Part shown: positions 7,146-9,610 of the stretch, piece after piece
Layout: each line of letters opens with the position of its first letter
How positions within the stretch are numbered: position 1 is the stretch's first letter
Assembly (NCBI GenBank): GCA_028876585.1
Contig: JAGWRL010000304.1
Location: 1 to 9,610, forward strand
Direction of reading: 5' to 3'
Length of the DNA: 9,610 nt
From: Pseudomonadota bacterium
Lineage (GTDB): Bacteria > Pseudomonadota > Alphaproteobacteria > Rhizobiales > Beijerinckiaceae
The notes under the pieces: model-generated
Databases searched by the model: none
What the model saw: the letters and a program-made list of their open reading frames with translations, nothing else
What the model was told of the DNA's origin: nothing
Program-made: the position numbers and the translations under genes

Positions 7146-8537
7146 TTGCCATCTGAATTTGGACATCGCGCGTGGTTTGGCGGTCTATCGGCCGCGCTTC
7201 TCGGCGCCATCGCGCTGTTCTCGCAGCACGGCGCGCAATCCTTCACCGTGCCGGATTGGTGCGGCGGCGTGCGGCCGTGCCCGCCGCCCTGCCTGGGCGC
7301 GCCCGAGGCGGCGCGCGATCCGGAAGAATTCGTCCAGCTCGCCCGCTACGAGCTGGGTCCGCGCCGGCGCGTCTCCCCTCGCTGGGCGCCGCCGCGTCGC
7401 CACGCCATTCACCCGCTCTATCATCCGCAATGGAGCGCGCCGGCGGCGACGGTGGAGCTGCCGCCCGCCAATATGTTGATGCCGGCGCTGCCCGATCCCA
7501 GGAACGTCTATTCCGAGATCGCGCCGGACAAGTTCAGCCCGGCGACGGCGGGGGCGTTGCCGCGCGTCTACGCGCCCAATCTGACGACCGGCCGCGTCGA
7601 CGTGATCGACCCCGCCACCTTCACCGTGGTCGACAGCTACAAGGCTGTGCCGAGCCCGCAGCACATCGTGCCGTCGTGGGATTTGCAGACGCTGTGGGTG
7701 TCGGGCGACATCAGTTACACTGGCGGCCACGCCTCCGTCGCCCCGATCGACCCGAAGACCGGCAAGATGGGCGCGCCGATCTCGGTGCCCGATTCCTACA
7801 ACATGTATTTCACGCCGGACGGGCGCTCGGCGATCCTGGTCGCCGAGGCCAAGCGGCGGCTGGAGTTCCGCGATCCCAAGTCGATGGCGTTGCAGACCTA
7901 TGTCGTCGTGCCCGAATGCGCCGGCATCAACCACGCCGATTTCGCGCTCGACGGCTCCTACGTGCTGTTCACCTGCGAATTCAGCGACCGGCTGGCCAAG
8001 ATCGACCTCGTGCATCACAAGCTGGCGGGGATGCTGCAACTGAGCCCCAGGCACATCCCGCAGGACATCCGCGTCGCGCCCGACGGCTCCGCCTATTTCG
8101 TCGCCGACATGTTGCAGGACGGGTTGATCGTCATCGACGGCGACGCCTTCAAGGAGACCGGCTTCATCAAGACCGGCGTCGGCGCGCACGGCCTCTATCC
8201 CAGCCGCGACGGCAAGAAGCTCTACATCTCCAATCGCGGCACCCACAATCTCGCCGGTGTCAAGGACGGCGAGGGCAGCGTCTCGGTGATGGATTTCGCC
8301 AGCCGCAGAATCGAGGCGACCTGGACCATTCCGGGCGGGGGCAGCCCCGATATGGGCAATGTCAGCGCCGACGGCAAATGGCTGTGGCTGTCGGGCCGTT
8401 ACGACGGCGTCGTCTACGCCTTCAACACGACCGACGGCGCCGTGAAGACGATCCCCGTCGGCGGCATGCCGCACGGGCTGACGGTGTGGCCGCAGCCGGG
8501 CCGCTATTCGCTCGGGCATACCGGGAATATGCGGTAG
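7146..8537 (+). CDS. Exported YncE-like beta-propeller protein
   Basis: The product has 463 residues and is probably periplasmic. After MPSEFGHRAWFGG comes a hydrophobic stretch (about 14-25, LSAALLGAIALF) and a plausible signal-peptidase site near HGA-QS. The next segment carries three close cysteines, C39, C45 and C49, within a Pro-rich stretch. From about residue 138 to the end, repeated beta-propeller units appear, such as PRVYAPNLTTGRVDVID, LYPSRDGKKLYISNRG and MGNVSADGKWLWLSGR. They match the YVTN/YncE/lactonase-like propeller superfamily. It ends in SLGHTGNMR. I see no heme CxxCH motif and no clear catalytic set, so the substrate or partner is unknown. The TTG start has a good Shine-Dalgarno, and the gene is preceded by tandem heptamers at 7080-7108. 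A strong hairpin follows, suggesting a single-gene transcript. The fold call is solid and the function open. Confidence 0.85.
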   Translation: MPSEFGHRAWFGGLSAALLGAIALFSQHGAQSFTVPDWCGGVRPCPPPCLGAPEAARDPEEFVQLARYELGPRRRVSPRWAPPRRHAIHPLYHPQWSAPAATVELPPANMLMPALPDPRNVYSEIAPDKFSPATAGALPRVYAPNLTTGRVDVIDPATFTVVDSYKAVPSPQHIVPSWDLQTLWVSGDISYTGGHASVAPIDPKTGKMGAPISVPDSYNMYFTPDGRSAILVAEAKRRLEFRDPKSMALQTYVVVPECAGINHADFALDGSYVLFTCEFSDRLAKIDLVHHKLAGMLQLSPRHIPQDIRVAPDGSAYFVADMLQDGLIVIDGDAFKETGFIKTGVGAHGLYPSRDGKKLYISNRGTHNLAGVKDGEGSVSVMDFASRRIEATWTIPGGGSPDMGNVSADGKWLWLSGRYDGVVYAFNTTDGAVKTIPVGGMPHGLTVWPQPGRYSLGHTGNMR

Positions 8538-8538
8538 C

Positions 8539-8567
8539 GGCGCGGCCGCAAGGAACCCGGCCGCGCC
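8539..8567 (+). terminator. Strong hairpin after the beta-propeller gene
   Basis: GGCGCGGCCG (8539-8548) and CGGCCGCGCC (8558-8567) form a perfect 10-bp GC stem with a 9-nt loop, beginning one base after the stop codon. The following bases contain only short T groups, so termination may be incomplete. It most likely ends the beta-propeller transcript and separates it from the P450 gene. Confidence 0.6.
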
Positions 8568-8586
8568 CTTCGACGTTTCAAGCGCC

Positions 8587-9610
8587 ATGACTGATCTGCC
8601 GACGATCGAGGGACGTCCGCGACCGGCCGCCGCCCCAATCGCGCCGACGCCGCCGTTCCCGCCGCCGCGGCCGCACAAGCTCGGCCTGTTGCGGCTGCTG
8701 CTGACCCTGTGGCGCAATCCGCTCGACGCCTGGGCGCGTCCCTATTTCGAGCAGATGATCGTCGTCGATCGATCGATCCTGGGCGAGATGGCGGTGATCA
8801 ACGCGCCGGAGGCGATCCGCCGCGTGCTGGCGGACAATAGCGAAAACTACCGCAAGGATCGGCTGCAACGGCGCGTCCTCGGCAAGGCGATGCGCGACGG
8901 GCTGTTGCTGGCGGAGGATCGCCGCTGGCGCGAGCAGCGGCGCGCCGCCGCGCCCGCCTTCGCGCTGCGCGGCGTGACCGAATTCGCCCCCGCGATGAGA
9001 AGCGCGATCGACGACCTGATCGCGCGCTGGCGCGGCCTCGGCGACGGCGCCGTCGTCGATGTCGCGGCGGAAGCGGCCCGGCTGACGCTCGACGTTCTGA
9101 CCCGGACGATTTTCGCCGACGGGCTTGGCGACGATCGCGAGCAGGTGCGCCGCCATATGCGCACCTATTTCGATTCGGTCGGCCGCATCGACGCGCTCGA
9201 CCTGTTGGGGCTGCCGGCCTTCCTGCCGCGCAGCGGTCGCGGCCGCGTCCGCCGCGCCCAGGTTTTTTTCGATGCGGCGGTGCAAAGGCTGCTGGCGACG
9301 CGCAACGACCTCCTCGCCGCCGATCCCGCAAGCGCGCCGCACGATCTGCTGACGCTGCTGCTGGCGTCGCGCCAAAACGGCTGCGGCCTGACGGACGACG
9401 AGATTCGCGCCAACCTCGTCACTTTCATCGCCGCCGGGCACGAAACCACCGCCAATGCGCTAACCTGGTCGCTGTTCCTGCTGACGCTGGCGCCGGAATG
9501 GCGCGAAGGGGTGGCGGCGGAGGCCGACGGCGGCGAGCCGGCGGCGCTGGTCGCGACCCGCGCCGTCGTCGACGAGGCGTTGCGGCTCTACCCGCCGCTG
9601 GTCGCGCTCA
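8587..9610 (+). CDS. Cytochrome P450, 3'-truncated
   Basis: This is a heme-thiolate monooxygenase; substrate and redox partners cannot be read from the fragment. The frame is open from ATG 8587 to the window end, giving 341 residues of an expected 400-470. A Pro-rich N-terminus (PTPPFPPPRP) leads into the fold and shows no membrane anchor, fitting a soluble bacterial enzyme. The C-helix pattern WREQR is at 114-118. The I-helix oxygen-activation motif AGHETT is at 283-288, and the K-helix ExxR motif EALR is at 330-333, followed by LYPPLVAL. The heme-ligating Cys loop (FxxGxxxCxG) lies beyond the window, so an intact active site cannot be confirmed. No Shine-Dalgarno is obvious before the ATG. 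A hairpin separates it from the beta-propeller gene, so the two may not share a transcript. Confidence 0.93.
   Translation, partial: MTDLPTIEGRPRPAAAPIAPTPPFPPPRPHKLGLLRLLLTLWRNPLDAWARPYFEQMIVVDRSILGEMAVINAPEAIRRVLADNSENYRKDRLQRRVLGKAMRDGLLLAEDRRWREQRRAAAPAFALRGVTEFAPAMRSAIDDLIARWRGLGDGAVVDVAAEAARLTLDVLTRTIFADGLGDDREQVRRHMRTYFDSVGRIDALDLLGLPAFLPRSGRGRVRRAQVFFDAAVQRLLATRNDLLAADPASAPHDLLTLLLASRQNGCGLTDDEIRANLVTFIAAGHETTANALTWSLFLLTLAPEWREGVAAEADGGEPAALVATRAVVDEALRLYPPLVAL

Noticed and set aside
7185..8717. Antisense open frame of 510 codons opposite the beta-propeller gene
   Set aside because: Its peptide is rich in Arg, Ala, Gly and His, has no recognisable domain, and spans two genes and a terminator. 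Long antisense frames are expected in GC-rich DNA opposite strongly biased genes.
8578..9441. 287-codon antisense frame opposite the P450 gene
   Set aside because: Arg/Gln/Ala-rich shadow; the sense strand shows P450 motifs in a continuous frame.

Overview
The window is very GC-rich, with strong G/C preference at third codon positions. Every supported gene lies on the + strand. The gene order folC-radA-cvpA-purF, the type of PurF (short N-terminal propeptide, iron-sulfur ligands mostly lost) and the codon use suggest an alphaproteobacterium, probably of the order Hyphomicrobiales (Rhizobiales). This assignment is inferred from gene content and composition, not from any database search.

Region 1 (1-4574) is a compact housekeeping cluster. 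It holds the 3' part of folC (folate polyglutamylation), radA (recombination and DNA repair), cvpA (inner-membrane protein) and purF (first committed step of purine synthesis). folC and radA overlap by 1 nt, and cvpA and purF overlap by 4 nt. A candidate internal promoter sits across the radA stop codon and may drive cvpA-purF separately. Folate supply and PurF are linked metabolically, because purine synthesis uses formyl-folates.

Region 2 (4575-5010) is a less GC-rich interval rich in palindromes. It carries an unrecognised 69-codon ORF whose Shine-Dalgarno lies inside a perfect 11-bp inverted repeat. The rare tetranucleotide CTAG is concentrated here. A terminator-like hairpin follows the ORF.

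Region 3 (5011-8537) looks like single-gene units. They are a membrane-anchored GGDEF protein (probable diguanylate cyclase with an intact active site and no RxxD inhibitory site), a TetR-family regulator with an unclear start and a nearby palindrome, and an exported YncE-like beta-propeller protein. The beta-propeller gene is preceded by three heptamers at exact 11-bp spacing, resembling a PhoB/OmpR-type tandem site.

Region 4 (8587-9610) is a cytochrome P450 gene cut off by the window end before its heme-binding cysteine. I see no transposon, CRISPR array, tRNA, rRNA or phage gene, and no convincing new multi-gene defence or biosynthetic system. The most notable signals are regulatory: the 4575-4690 palindromes, the 7080-7108 tandem heptamers and the tetR start region.
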